A stretch of DNA of 64,000 nucleotides from G963662675 sp963676845 (GTDB lineage: Bacteria; Bacteroidota; Bacteroidia; Bacteroidales; Prolixibacteraceae): assembly GCA_963676845.2 (NCBI GenBank), contig CAXXKK010000004.1, positions 1 to 64,000 on the forward strand. The letters run 5' to 3'. Made by a program: the position numbers and the translations under genes. The notes below the pieces were generated by a model. The model did not search any database and was not told the origin of the DNA. It saw only the letters and a list, made by a program, of their open reading frames with translations. The first letter of the stretch is position 1. Each line of letters begins with the position of its first letter. Shown in pieces: positions 43,775 through 54,997 of this stretch.

Positions 43775-45838
43775 ATGACAGAGAAAAAAACGAATAATAA
43801 TAAAAAAGCTCCCAATTTAGGAAACTTTAAACCAGGAGGGAAACCACCTAAATTTAATATTTATTGGATATACGGAATTCTTATCGTTGTCTTCCTTGCG
43901 TTTAACTATTTCAGTCTTGGAGGAGGACCTGTTGAAACCAATTGGCAAGAAGTAAAAAATACAATGATCAATAACCACGATATTGATCGTATTGTTGTTG
44001 TGAATAAAGAAGAAGCACAAATATACCTTAAAGAGGAAAGTATTAGCAACTATGAAGATGAATTAAACAAAGGGTTTAGCGCACCTTCTCAAATAGGCCC
44101 TCATTTTTATTTTACAATCGGCTCTGTAGATACTTTTGAAGAAAAGATGGAAGAAGCTCAATCTGATTATTCAGATGACGAAAAAATTTCAATCGAATAC
44201 AATACGGTTACCAACTATTTTGGAGAAATATTGGGATGGATTCTTCCATTCTTATTGATTATTGGAATCTGGCTATGGATTTTCCGTCGTATGAGTAAGG
44301 GATCAGGTGGTGCTGGAGGTGCCGGAAATATTTTTAGCGTTGGAAAATCGCAAGCAAAAGTTTTTGATAAAGATTCAAGAGTCAACACTACATTTAAAGA
44401 TGTTGCAGGCTTAGCCGAGGCAAAAACTGAAGTTGAGGAGATCGTTGAGTTTCTTAAAAATCCTTCAAAATACACAAAACTGGGAGGTAAAATCCCCAAA
44501 GGAGCTTTATTAGTTGGGCCTCCGGGAACAGGAAAAACCCTTCTTGCAAAAGCAGTTGCAGGAGAAGCAAATGTACCTTTCTTCTCCATGTCTGGTTCCG
44601 ATTTTGTTGAAATGTTTGTTGGAGTTGGAGCATCTCGTGTTCGCGACTTATTTAAACAAGCAAAAGAAAAATCACCTTGTATCGTATTTATTGATGAAAT
44701 TGATGCTATTGGACGTGCTCGTGGACGTAATCCTAATATGGGATCGAATGATGAGCGCGAAAATACCTTAAACCAACTATTAACAGAGATGGATGGTTTT
44801 GATACAAATTCGGGTGTAATCATTCTTGCGGCAACCAACCGTGCAGATATTCTCGACCGTGCCTTAATGCGTGCCGGACGTTTTGATCGTCAGATCCACG
44901 TTGAACTTCCAGATTTGAATGAGCGTAGGGAAATATTCAATGTCCATTTACGCCCTATTAAATTGTCAAGTGAAGTAGATGTAAACTTTTTATCGAAACA
45001 AACACCTGGGTTTTCAGGCGCTGACATTGCAAACGTAACTAATGAGGCAGCCCTTATTGCTGCCAGAAATAACCATAAAGATGTAACCAAACAAGATTTC
45101 CTTGATGCAGTAGACCGTATCATTGGTGGGCTAGAGAAAAAGAACAAAATCATTTCGAAAGATGAAAAACGGAGAATTGCCTACCATGAAGCTGGACATG
45201 CTACAATCAGCTGGTTATTGGAACATGCTCATCCATTGGTAAAAGTAACTATTGTTCCCCGGGGAAAAGCGCTGGGTGCAGCATGGTATCTTCCCGAAGA
45301 ACGTACTATTACAACAAAAGAACAGCTATTGGATGAAATGTGTTCGGCTTTGGGAGGAAGAGCTGCCGAACAACTTACTTTTGGATCAATTTCTTCAGGA
45401 GCACAAAATGATTTGGAAAAAGTCACAAAACAAGCTTATGCCATGATTAGCATCTTTGGCATGAGCCCTAAAGTTGGCAATGTTAGCTTTTACGATTCTA
45501 CTGGTCAAAGTGACTATAGTTTTTCAAAACCTTATAGTGAGAAAACAGCCGAATTGATTGACGAAGAATCAAAAAAACTAATTGATGATCAATACGACAG
45601 AGCCCTGGAGGTTCTAAAGAAAAATGAGAATGGACATCACAAACTGGCACAGCGTTTACTTGAACGAGAAGTTATTTTTGGTGAAGATTTAGAAGAAATA
45701 TTTGGGAAACGTCCCTGGGTAAAAGAAGAACTTGGAGATAATGGAAATGGTTCTTCAGAAAATAAAGAAATAACTCAGGAATCAGATAGTTCAGAAAAAA
45801 AAGACACCAAGAACTCTGATAAAGAATTAAGTGATTAA
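43775..45838 (+). CDS. ftsH: ATP-dependent zinc metalloprotease FtsH
   Basis: A 687-residue membrane protease. Two transmembrane segments (about 30-48 and 146-165) flank a periplasmic domain. The AAA+ module has Walker A GPPGTGKT, the pore loop after MSGSDFVEMFVGVGASRVRDLF, Walker B CIVFIDEIDAIGR and the second region of homology RFDRQIHV. The zinc site is HEAGH in AYHEAGHATISW. It degrades misfolded and regulatory membrane proteins. The C-terminus ends in a charged, low-complexity tail typical of Bacteroidota. It lies 6 bp after rsfS and 3 bp before the LUD gene. Confidence 0.97.
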   Translation: MTEKKTNNNKKAPNLGNFKPGGKPPKFNIYWIYGILIVVFLAFNYFSLGGGPVETNWQEVKNTMINNHDIDRIVVVNKEEAQIYLKEESISNYEDELNKGFSAPSQIGPHFYFTIGSVDTFEEKMEEAQSDYSDDEKISIEYNTVTNYFGEILGWILPFLLIIGIWLWIFRRMSKGSGGAGGAGNIFSVGKSQAKVFDKDSRVNTTFKDVAGLAEAKTEVEEIVEFLKNPSKYTKLGGKIPKGALLVGPPGTGKTLLAKAVAGEANVPFFSMSGSDFVEMFVGVGASRVRDLFKQAKEKSPCIVFIDEIDAIGRARGRNPNMGSNDERENTLNQLLTEMDGFDTNSGVIILAATNRADILDRALMRAGRFDRQIHVELPDLNERREIFNVHLRPIKLSSEVDVNFLSKQTPGFSGADIANVTNEAALIAARNNHKDVTKQDFLDAVDRIIGGLEKKNKIISKDEKRRIAYHEAGHATISWLLEHAHPLVKVTIVPRGKALGAAWYLPEERTITTKEQLLDEMCSALGGRAAEQLTFGSISSGAQNDLEKVTKQAYAMISIFGMSPKVGNVSFYDSTGQSDYSFSKPYSEKTAELIDEESKKLIDDQYDRALEVLKKNENGHHKLAQRLLEREVIFGEDLEEIFGKRPWVKEELGDNGNGSSENKEITQESDSSEKKDTKNSDKELSD

Positions 45839-45841
45839 GAC

Positions 45842-46477
45842 ATGTCATCATCACGCGAAAAAATATTAACCCGATTAAAAGAAGTCGGTGAAAAAAGAAA
45901 ATTAATTAAATTGGAGCAACCGGACATGGTTGCTCCAATTTACCATTCTAGTGATAAAGAAATAGCAGACTGGTTTCAGAAAAACCTAGAACTTGTAGGT
46001 GGGAATGTGTTACGGGTACAAAATCTATCTGATGCTATTTTTCAACTAAAGGGCATCATAAATCAGGAAAAGGTTGAAAATATATTCTGCCTTGACGGCA
46101 CATTACAGAAAGCACTTAATGGTCATATAAAATACACACAAAGCCCCGAAGACTTTAATGATCTACAAGCAGGAGTTACGACTTGTGAATATCTCATTGC
46201 ACATTTGGGTTCTGTTCTTATCAGCTCTGCCAATGAAAGCGGAAGGCGACTTCATGTCTACCCGGAAACTCATTTCATTATAGCACATGAAAATCAGATT
46301 GTAAATTATTTAGATGATGGATTAGAATTCATACAACAAAAATATCACAACAATCTTCCTTCTATGATAACCAACATAACGGGTCCCAGTCGCACAGCCG
46401 ACATTGAAAAAACATTGGTAAAGGGAATGCATGGTCCTCGGAAATTATTCGTAATTTTAAGCAAAGAACCATTCTAG
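45842..46477 (+). CDS. LUD-domain (LutC/YkgG-like) protein
   Basis: A 211-residue protein of the LUD family: DLQAGVTTCEYLIAHLGSVLISSANESGRR and ITGPSRTADIEKTLVKGMHGPRKL are the two conserved blocks. In lactate utilisation operons LutC acts with LutA and LutB, but here it stands alone between ftsH and DUF2007, the common setting in Bacteroidota, so a lactate role is not implied. It starts 3 bp after ftsH. Confidence 0.92.
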   Translation: MSSSREKILTRLKEVGEKRKLIKLEQPDMVAPIYHSSDKEIADWFQKNLELVGGNVLRVQNLSDAIFQLKGIINQEKVENIFCLDGTLQKALNGHIKYTQSPEDFNDLQAGVTTCEYLIAHLGSVLISSANESGRRLHVYPETHFIIAHENQIVNYLDDGLEFIQQKYHNNLPSMITNITGPSRTADIEKTLVKGMHGPRKLFVILSKEPF

Positions 46478-46484
46478 TTTTGTC

Positions 46485-46691
46485 ATGGAAAAAGATTTTA
46501 CGTTAGTTTATTCAACAACAGATCCTATTCAGGCTGAGATTGCAAAAGATATTCTGGAAGAATCTAAAATCAATAGCGTAATTCTCAATCAACACGATTC
46601 AATGATACCAAGTTTAGGGCAACTAGAAGTTTATGTTCATATAAACGACAAAGATAATGCTCTGGAAATCCTTAAAAATTTAAAAAGTTGA
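46485..46691 (+). CDS. DUF2007 (putative signal-transducing) protein
   Basis: A 68-residue protein whose sequence LVYSTTDPIQAEIAKDILEESKI and the ending LGQLEVYVHINDKDNALEIL fit DUF2007. The fold is ferredoxin-like and the function unknown. Its stop overlaps the start of cdsA. Confidence 0.88.
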   Translation: MEKDFTLVYSTTDPIQAEIAKDILEESKINSVILNQHDSMIPSLGQLEVYVHINDKDNALEILKNLKS

Positions 46692-47503
46692 AGAACCTGA
46701 TCACACGTACGATTACAGGAATTATTTTTGTTACAGTTATTCTCGCAGCCTTACTAATCAGCAAATTTACGTTTGGAATCTTATTTGTCCTAATTCTGGG
46801 AGGAAGTCTTTTTGAGTTCTATACTTTAACTTCTAAAACAAAACTAGCTCCACTAAATGTATTTGGAATAATAACAAGTTCTTTTGCATTTATTATATCA
46901 TATCTTGTTTCTGCATATAATTATAGCCCTAAGCTATATTTTTGTTTATTCCCACTTTTATTAATCTTTTTTATAATCGAATTATATAGAAAAAAAGAAA
47001 CTCCCTTACAAAACATTGCAGTTGGCATATTGGGTATTGTATATATCGGAATTCCTTTAAGTCTGGGCAACTACCTTGTATTTATAAATGACACCTACAC
47101 ACCCAATATAATAATTGCACTTTTAATACTAATCTGGTTATATGATTCTGGGGCATATATCTTCGGAGTAAGCTTTGGGAAACATCGTCTTTTCGAACGC
47201 ATATCTCCAAAAAAATCATGGGAAGGTGCAATTGGAGGTACATTTGTTGCTTTTATCGCAGCCTATTTCATTTCAACTTATATTACAGATATCCCTCTCG
47301 TTCACTGGTTAGTAATTGCTTTACTTACTGTAATATCATCATCTTTTGGTGATTTATCTGCATCCATGTTTAAGAGGCAATTTAATGTAAAAGATAGTGG
47401 AACAATCTTCCCTGGTCATGGAGGATTGCTTGACAGATTCGACTCGCTCTTTTTCGCAATCCCTGCTATAGTTGCGTATCTGAAAGTTTTTGAGATCATA
47501 TAA
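46688..47503 (+). CDS. cdsA: phosphatidate cytidylyltransferase, TTG start
   Basis: A 271-residue enzyme with about seven transmembrane segments that makes CDP-diacylglycerol from phosphatidate and CTP. The C-terminal signature SSFGDLSASMFKRQFNVKDSGTIFPGHGGLLDRFDS is complete. The start is TTG at 46688, overlapping the DUF2007 stop in the sequence TTGA, so translation is likely coupled. It supplies the substrate for pssA downstream. Confidence 0.94.
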   Translation: MKNLITRTITGIIFVTVILAALLISKFTFGILFVLILGGSLFEFYTLTSKTKLAPLNVFGIITSSFAFIISYLVSAYNYSPKLYFCLFPLLLIFFIIELYRKKETPLQNIAVGILGIVYIGIPLSLGNYLVFINDTYTPNIIIALLILIWLYDSGAYIFGVSFGKHRLFERISPKKSWEGAIGGTFVAFIAAYFISTYITDIPLVHWLVIALLTVISSSFGDLSASMFKRQFNVKDSGTIFPGHGGLLDRFDSLFFAIPAIVAYLKVFEII

Positions 47504-47567
47504 ATGAATGGGATCAAACTAATTCATACTTAAAATTAATTACTTTTGTCCTGTAAAATTTTGACTT

Positions 47568-48224
47568 ATGAGATTTCATCCTGCAGGAAATAGTATCATC
47601 CGTAATGCGATTATAATATTGATCATTATTAACCTTGCCAGTTGGTTATTAATTTCCACTGTTGCTATCAATTCATTAATTTCTTTAGCAACACTAGTTG
47701 TCCTCATACTAATTTTACAATTCTTTAGATACCCCAACAGGAAAGTTGACTTAAATGATAAACTTGTGATTTGTCCTGCAGATGGGAAAGTCTGTGTCAT
47801 TGAAGAACATATCGAATCTGAGTATTTAAATACAAATAGTCTTAAAGTTTCCATTTTCATGTCACCTTTAAATGTGCATATTAATTGGGTGCCTGTTCCT
47901 GGAACTGTTACTTTCTCTAAACACAAAAAAGGTGAATTCTATGCTGCATTTAAAGACAAATCTGCCGATGAAAATGAACGCTACTGTACTGCAATCAAAC
48001 TTAAGGATGGCCGTGAAATCATGGTAAAGCAAGTAGCTGGTGCTGTTGCTCGCCGTGTATTAAATTTTCTAACTAAAGGTCAAGAAGTTACTCAAGAGAT
48101 GGAAATGGGTTTTATACGATTTGGATCAAGAGTTGACCTATATCTCCCATTAGACACAAAACTAAATGTAAAAGTTGGGGATGTTGTAACGGGAACTCAA
48201 ACAATAATAGGAGAATTAAGCTAA
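47568..48224 (+). CDS. psd: phosphatidylserine decarboxylase family protein
   Basis: A 218-residue member of the short phosphatidylserine decarboxylases. One or two membrane segments (about 8-50) precede the catalytic part. The Gly-Ser pair in GFIRFGSRVDLYLP is where the proenzyme cuts itself and forms the pyruvoyl group. It converts phosphatidylserine to phosphatidylethanolamine. Its stop overlaps the pssA start by one base, pairing the two consecutive enzymes. Confidence 0.94.
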   Translation: MRFHPAGNSIIRNAIIILIIINLASWLLISTVAINSLISLATLVVLILILQFFRYPNRKVDLNDKLVICPADGKVCVIEEHIESEYLNTNSLKVSIFMSPLNVHINWVPVPGTVTFSKHKKGEFYAAFKDKSADENERYCTAIKLKDGREIMVKQVAGAVARRVLNFLTKGQEVTQEMEMGFIRFGSRVDLYLPLDTKLNVKVGDVVTGTQTIIGELS

Positions 48225-48970
48225 TGGCTAAAGTTCGTGAAATGTTTAATTGGGTACCGAATTTTATTACCTCTCTAAATTTAGTATCTGGAAGTTTCGC
48301 AGTAATCCTTGGCATTGAAGGTCAATTAGGATGGGCTTCAATATTAATACTATTAGCTGCAATTTTTGATTTTATGGATGGGATGGCTGCCCGACTTCTC
48401 AAAGCATACTCAGAGATAGGTAAACAACTTGATTCATTAGCAGACCTTATTTCTTTTGGTCTAGCTCCTGCTGCGATAATGATAAGTACGCTGGAATTAG
48501 CCATGTTTGACATTAACAGACCAATTTTTGAAATTAATGCCAGCGCTATTGAATGGATTTTTCTTATATCCATTGTAATTATACCTGTTTCAGGTGCATT
48601 TCGATTAGCAAAATTCAATATTGATACTCGTCAAACTGAAAACTTCCTGGGGTTACCAATTCCTGCCAATGCCATATTCTACGCTTCTTTAGGATTAATA
48701 CTTGACTTAGGACACAATACCGTAATAAATGGAATCATTTTGAATCGATTTAATCTTATAACAGTGATGATTATTCTGTCTGCTTTGATGATTTCAGAAA
48801 TACCGATGTTCTCCCTAAAATTTAAACACATGAAGTGGGATGGGAACCAAATTCGATATTTATTCATCATCTTGAGTGTAATTCTTATCATTTCCTTTAA
48901 ATTATTTTCGATCCCTCTTATATTATTTACCTACATAGTAATTTCTCTTATAAGGAAACTTATAGTTTAA
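48224..48970 (+). CDS. pssA: CDP-diacylglycerol--serine O-phosphatidyltransferase
   Basis: A 248-residue membrane enzyme making phosphatidylserine. The CDP-alcohol phosphatidyltransferase motif DGMAARLLKAYSEIGKQLDS (with the following LAD) is intact, with all three conserved aspartates. About six to eight hydrophobic segments span the protein. It is the last gene of the rsfS-to-pssA run; cdsA, psd and pssA together make phosphatidylethanolamine. Confidence 0.95.
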   Translation: MAKVREMFNWVPNFITSLNLVSGSFAVILGIEGQLGWASILILLAAIFDFMDGMAARLLKAYSEIGKQLDSLADLISFGLAPAAIMISTLELAMFDINRPIFEINASAIEWIFLISIVIIPVSGAFRLAKFNIDTRQTENFLGLPIPANAIFYASLGLILDLGHNTVINGIILNRFNLITVMIILSALMISEIPMFSLKFKHMKWDGNQIRYLFIILSVILIISFKLFSIPLILFTYIVISLIRKLIV

Positions 48971-49483
48971 ACCCCCTACACACAAAAAATAAATTCTCTT
49001 TCTTCTATACCTTTTATATCAAATATTTTTCAACACATACTTTTCTCTCAGATATCTATACCTGAGAGTATTTCACATGTAATCTCTCTCAATTTTTCAG
49101 TCAACAATCTTCAAAAAAAATCCCCAAAAGGCTTGTATACACATGTTACACAATATGAACAGAGGGGTGAAGTTTCTATCATATTTAGTTTAAAAACAAA
49201 AATCAAAATAATAAATTGCGTCTGTTTTTAAGATTAATTAACATTTCAAATTATAATTGACAAATATTTTTGATCGGATAATTTGAATTTCATTAAGATT
49301 AAAAAAGAAAAATCTGAAATTTTAACAAAGAATAACAACTAAAATATTTTGCCTATGTAAATACCCTCGCTGACTATATGTTAACAGAAGGCAAACCTAA
49401 CCCTTCAGTTAACAGAACAATGTCAAAGTATTTTAATCTGAGCGTTAAATACTCTCGAATTAATTAACTAAACTTTTAATTTT
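48971..49483 (+). other. 513-bp gap upstream of susC
   Basis: No gene is seen. TATTTTTG at 49265-49272 matches the -7 consensus and would give a leader of about 200 nt; no -33 TTG at the right place. The region from 48980 to 49110 has T/C-rich runs without a clear terminator hairpin. Confidence 0.45.
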
Positions 49484-52400
49484 ATGAAAAAAAGATGTTT
49501 TCATTTAACATCTGGGTTTCGTAGTATTTTGAAATCCAGGTCTATTGTTCTTTTAGGGGCTGTTACACTTGCTTTAGTAGTAAGTTCAACTCAATCATTT
49601 GCAGCCTCTTCAAACAAAAAAAAATCAACATTTAATTCCACACAACAACAAACAACTGTAACTGGTAAAGTAGTTGATGAAAGTGGCATAGCTCTTCCTG
49701 GAGTAACAGTTGTTGTGGTTGGAACCACAAATGGTCAAATTACCGACATTGATGGTAATTATACTATCTCTAACGTTCCTTCAGATGCATCATTACAATT
49801 TACTTTCGTGGGTATGCAAACTCAGGAAGTAGTTGTTGCAGGACAACAACAAATCAACATCACAATGATAGAAGAGACTATCGGTCTTGAAGAAGTTATT
49901 GCGACAGGTTATGCAACAGAAAGGAAAAAAGATATTATCGGTTCTGTTCTCTACAGTAAGTACAGAAGAAATGCTTACTACTCCTGCAGCAAACATGACT
50001 TCCCAGTTACAAGGTCGTGTTGCAGGTCTTAATGTTAGTTCTGATGGTTCCCCTGGAGGTACAGCAAAAGTACGTATCCGTGGATTCGGTTCTTTCGGTA
50101 ATGCAGATCCTCTATACATTGTAGATGGTGTTCCTGCTCAAGATATTGATAATGTTAACCCAAATGATATCGAATCAGTACAAGTTCTTAAAGATGCTGC
50201 TTCTGCTTCTGTATATGGTGCTCGTGCAGCAAACGGTGTTATTATCGTAACAACGAAACAAGGTAAAAAAGGTGCTGTACAATTAGATTTTGATGCTTAT
50301 TATGGAGTTAACTTCGTAAGTGAAAATAACTTCCCTGATCTACTAAATTCTCAAGAATATGGAGACCTTTACTGGAAACAAATGGAAGGTGCTGGTAGAC
50401 AAGTTGGTGACGAAAACTGGTCGCACCCACAATATGGCACAGGTGCTTCAGCTGTAATTCCTGAATATATTCTTGTAAATGACAATGGTTCAAGAACTGG
50501 TGGTGCTTACCTAGAATCTTTGAACGCTTCTGACCCAGCTGCATTTTCAGCAATGGTTGACCCTTCAAAATATGACTTTGCATCATATCAAATCGTAAAA
50601 GCTGCAGAAGGTAAAGGAACTGACTGGTTTGATGAAGTTTTCAACCCAGCTCCTGTACAAAGTTACCAATTGAGTGCTTCTGGTGGATCTGATGCAGGTA
50701 CATACGTTATTGGACTTGGTTATTTTGATCAAGAAAGTACAAACAACGAATACGGATATTACAGACGTTATTCATTACGTGCTAATTCAAATTTGAATGC
50801 TACAAGTTGGTTGAAAATTGGAGAAAACCTTCAATTCACTTATAACGAATCAAATAATAACACATATACTTCAGCAGCATGGACAATGCCTGCACTTTTA
50901 CCTGTTTATGATATTATGGGTAATCCTGCCGGTGGTGCTGCTCCTGGTTTAATTAGTACTAACGATACAGGTCGTAACCCAATTGGTGAAGCTTGGAGAA
51001 ATCGTTTTGACAACAATTACAACTATGCAGTTTTTGGTAATGCTTATGCAGACTTAACTCCTATTAAGGATCTTGTAATTCACTCTGCTTTTGGATTTGA
51101 TTATGCTGCAGAAACAAGAGCTGATATGACTCAAGTAACTTATGAGCACACTGAAAACACAACCCCTCCAAACAACTTAAGTTGGGACATGAATAACCGC
51201 ATGAACTGGACTATTACTAATACTGCAACTTATAGTAAAAAATACGGTGATCACTCTCTTAAATTATTAGTGGGTATGGAAGCTATTAACAACTTCCGTA
51301 AAACTCTTAATGGACGAAGAACTGATTTATTGATTGATGATGATCCTGATTATCTTGTAGTCGATGCGGGAACTGGATCTCAAACTTCTGGCGGTACATT
51401 TACACGCAGCACTCTAGCATCTTATTTCGGTAGATTTGATTACAACTACGCTGATAAATATATTTTCAACGTAACTGTTCGTAGAGATGGATCTTCCAGA
51501 TTTGGTGCAAATAACCGTTATGGATATTTCCCATCAGCTGCACTTGGATGGCGTATGTCTTCTGAAGATTTCATGCAAGATGCTGACTGGCTAGACGATT
51601 TAAAACTTAGAGCTAGTTATGGTATTATTGGTAACTTAAGTGGATTAAGTGAAGAAAATCAATACACAACATACCAACAAGTTCTTGCTCAAAGTTATCC
51701 TCTTGGTGGAGCAAATAATACTATCTCTCAGAGTTTCACAGCAAGCCGTATTGGTAATCCAGATACTCGTTGGGAGAAATCGACCTCTGCAAACATTGGT
51801 GTAGATGCAACAATGTTTGATGGAAGTTTTACTGTTAATTTTGAATATTTCATTAAAGAAACAAAAGACCTGTTAGTTACAAATCAGGCTGCATATACAG
51901 GACCAGACGTAACTCAACCATTTGTAAATGTTGGTAATATTAAAAACAACGGTATTGAACTTACTCTAACAAAACGAGGAAAAGTTGGTCAGGTTGATTA
52001 TGAAGTAAGCGGAAACTTCTCTGCATATAAAAACGAAGCAACCAAAGTACTTGACAACCCAGATGCAACACTTTCTGGCGGTGGCGGACGTATGGGAGAT
52101 GTTACTCTAACAAAACAAGGAAATCCAATCTCTTTCTTTTATGGTTTCCAACTTGATGGATTCTATAATTCAGAAGAAGAAGTTAATGACTACTTAGCAG
52201 AGTATACAAATAATATTATTCCTGCATCTATAGGACGTTGGAGAATTAAAGATATTAACGGTGACAAAATCATCAACGATTATGACCGTACTAATATTGG
52301 TGACCCTCACCCAGATTTCCAATTTGGTCTAAATCTTTCTTTAGCTTATAAAGGATTTGATTTTACTGGTTTTGTGTTCTGGAATCAAGGTGGAGAATTA

Positions 52401-52829
52401 TTCAATTTCAGCCGCTACAATGTTGACTTCAACACTTTCCAATATCAACGTAGTGCTCGTATGCTTTATGATTCTTGGACTCCTGACAATCATGATGCAT
52501 TACTTCCAATTCTTAATATAAATGACAACTTCTCAAATACGGTACCTACATCTTACTTTGTTGAAGAAGCATCTTATGTTAGGGTAAGAACTCTTCAATT
52601 GGGTTATACTTTCCCTCAAAGTTTGCTTAATAAAATGGGTATAAGAAAACTAAGACTTTACGTACAAGCAGAGAACCTATTTACATTCACTAATTTAAGT
52701 GGTCTTGACCCAGGTTTGAGTATATCAAGTGATCCAAACAATGCTTCTGGAGACTTAAGCATGGGTGTAGTAAACAATTATAACCCAACTCCAAAACAAC
52801 TCTTGTTTGGTATTAACTTCGGATTATAA
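49484..52829 (+). pseudogene. SusC/RagA-type TonB-dependent receptor with one frameshift
   Basis: Corrected for one extra base near 49949, the frame gives about 1115 residues. The N-terminal frame holds a signal peptide, a carboxypeptidase-regulatory-like domain (TVTGKVVDESGIALPGVTV) and the TonB-box-like LEEVIATGYA; the second frame continues with the plug (STVSTEEMLTTPAANMTSQL, GGTAKVRIRGFGSFG, YIVDGVP) and the beta barrel ending in FGINFGL. SusC receptors import oligosaccharides or peptides across the outer membrane with SusD. As given, neither half would make a working receptor. The break may be a base-calling error, as the rest of the frame is clean. It pairs with the SusD gene 35 bp downstream; no glycan enzymes follow. 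Confidence 0.88.
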
Positions 52830-52864
52830 TTAAACCTATTTTATAAATGTTAAATAGAAATATT

Positions 52865-54685
52865 ATGAATAAAAGAATATTAAGCATTTTTGCTACCATT
52901 ATATCTGGAATGATTCTGGTGACATCTTGTTCCGATGATTTCCTTGAACAAGACCCTGTTGGTTCTCTTTCGTCTTCTATTCTCGCAAGTGAGGACGGAC
53001 TTGATGGACTCTTAGTCGGAGCATACGCACTTCTTAACGGAAGTGGTTTCCCTGCATTCCCAACATCACCAGACCTTCTCTCTCACGGAGGAATGCGTGG
53101 AGGTGAAATTTTTAAAGGATCAGATGCTGGAGACCAACCACAATTGCTAGAATACAGTAGATATAATTATACAACTGGTAATACCGATATATTAAATAAC
53201 TGGAGATGGAACTTTGATGCTGTATCTCGTTGTAATCAGATTTTAGAAATCCTTACACAAGTTACAGACTTGTCTGATGCAAAAAAAGCACAGATTGAAG
53301 CTGAAGCTCGTTTTCTAAGAGGTCACTATTATTTCCTTTTAAAACGAGATTATAATAACATTCCATGGATTGATGAAACGACAGAAGATGAACGTGTTCC
53401 CAATACAGTGGATAATGACGGAACTACATTTGTAAACATCTGGCCTCAGATTGCTGCAGATTTTGACTTCGCACGCAAAAATTTATCAGCAACCAATAGT
53501 GATTTTGGTCGTCCAAATAAATGGGCTGCAGAAGCTTACTATGCGAAAGTTCAAATCTATCGTGCAAATTACGGAGAATATGCAAATGGCTACAATGAAG
53601 CTCTTCCTATTTTAAATGACGTTATTAACAATGGTGTGAATCAAGCAGGTGTTCCATATGAACTAGTTGCTAACTACCACGATTTATTTAACTGTGAAAC
53701 AGAAAATAATTCAGAAGTTTCTTTGGGCTGTTCAGCACTCTGTGAATGATGGAACTCCAACAAGCGGACCAGGTTCAAACCCTAATGGTTACCAAGCTGC
53801 AAGATGGATTGGTTCACAATCACCTTCAGGTCCTTCTCTAGGAACAGGATGGGGATTTGGTAATACAACACCATTCTTTGCTGATCATTTCCGTGTAACA
53901 GAAGATGGTCTACCAATGTTGGATATGTACGATAATCCAGGTACTCCTCTTAAAGATGATTATGGATGGGATGACGAAGTTGATGGAGCATATGTTGTTG
54001 ATGATGCAGCTGTTGATCCACGTTTAGACTGGTCTGTTGGACGTAGAGGTATTCCTTTCTATGATTATGGTCTTATGCCTGGTGCTTCTTGGATTAGAAA
54101 CCAAAACCATGGTGGTCCTTATATTATGAAAAAACAATATATCTGGGCATCTCAAGTAAGTTCATTCCAAGCTGCAGGATCTCCATTTACAGCTCTAAAT
54201 GTAAGTATTATTCGTTTTGCTGACGTATTATTAATGGCTGCTGAATGTGAAGCAAGAGTAGGTAGTCTTGACAATGCAAGATCACTTGTAAACCGTGTTA
54301 GAGAACGTATGGTTGAAAATTCTGATAGTGATAGAAACTGGGTTAAACTAGATGACGGAACTAATGCAGCAAACTACCAAGTTGCCCTTTATCCAACTGG
54401 TGGTGCTAACGATCCATTCCAATCTCAAAGTTCTGCTTTAGATGCAATTCTTTTTGAAAGAACACTAGAACTTGGAACAGAAGGTCATCGTTTCTATGAT
54501 GTTACCCGTTTCGGTGAAGGTGAAAAATACTTAATGCATTTATTGATCATGAAGTAGAAAGATTTGACTATTTCGATGAAGCACATTATTCTGATAATCC
54601 AGACTTGTTCCTTCCTATTCCTAGGGATGCAGTCGACAGAAGTAAAGTTGCAGGAGTTCAAACTTTATGGCAAGAAAACTATTAA
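52865..54685 (+). pseudogene. SusD/RagB-type lipoprotein with two frameshifts
   Basis: The ATG at 52865 opens a lipoprotein signal peptide (MILVTSCSDDF, lipid on Cys). Homology then continues across an extra base near 53718 (GTTTCTTTG) and a missing base near 54532 (TTAATGC), which together restore the frame; the corrected protein has 606 residues and ends QTLWQENY at 54685. The N-terminal SusD-like domain and the C-terminal RagB/SusD domain (RSLVNRVRERMV, LFERTLELGTEGHRFYDVTRFG) are both clear. SusD covers the SusC barrel and binds the substrate. The in-frame stop at 53749 would truncate it as given. Confidence 0.88.
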
Positions 54686-54723
54686 TATCAAACTTGATAT
54701 AAACACATAGATTTCTTTATACA

Positions 54724-54755
54724 AGAGGCTGGCTTTTAAGTCAGTCTCTTTTTTT
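54724..54755 (+). terminator. susCD terminator
   Basis: An 11-bp stem AGAGGCTGGCT / AGTCAGTCTCT (with two G-U pairs) and a 4-nt loop is followed by a T-run, 38 bp after the susD stop. The rest of the gap to the HU gene is AT-rich. Confidence 0.88.
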
Positions 54756-54916
54756 GCAATTTTTTACAACTGCACATGTGTAGATCAGAGAAAAACACGA
54801 CTTCACAAAAGTTCGATAAACAACAAACAGATTTTCACTATGCAACGAAGAAATAATAAGGTAGAAAATAAATTTTCATAAAATGAATTTCTACTTTAAT
54901 ACCTATTATAATATTT

Positions 54917-54954
54917 TTTAATAAGTATTAAATTATAGTATAATACTTATTAAA
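54917..54954. promoter_or_regulatory. 14-bp AT-rich palindrome upstream of the HU gene
   Basis: TTTAATAAGTATTA (54917-54930) is exactly complementary to TAATACTTATTAAA (54941-54954), separated by 10 bp and 43 bp before the start. It could be an operator, perhaps for autoregulation, or the target of HU itself. Confidence 0.5.
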
Positions 54955-54997
54955 TTCATATATTACACCTGTTAAAAATTAAAAACATCAAATAAAA

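Noticed and set aside
44215..44838. 207-codon minus-strand frame over ftsH
   Set aside because: Antisense shadow of ftsH with composition set by its codons.
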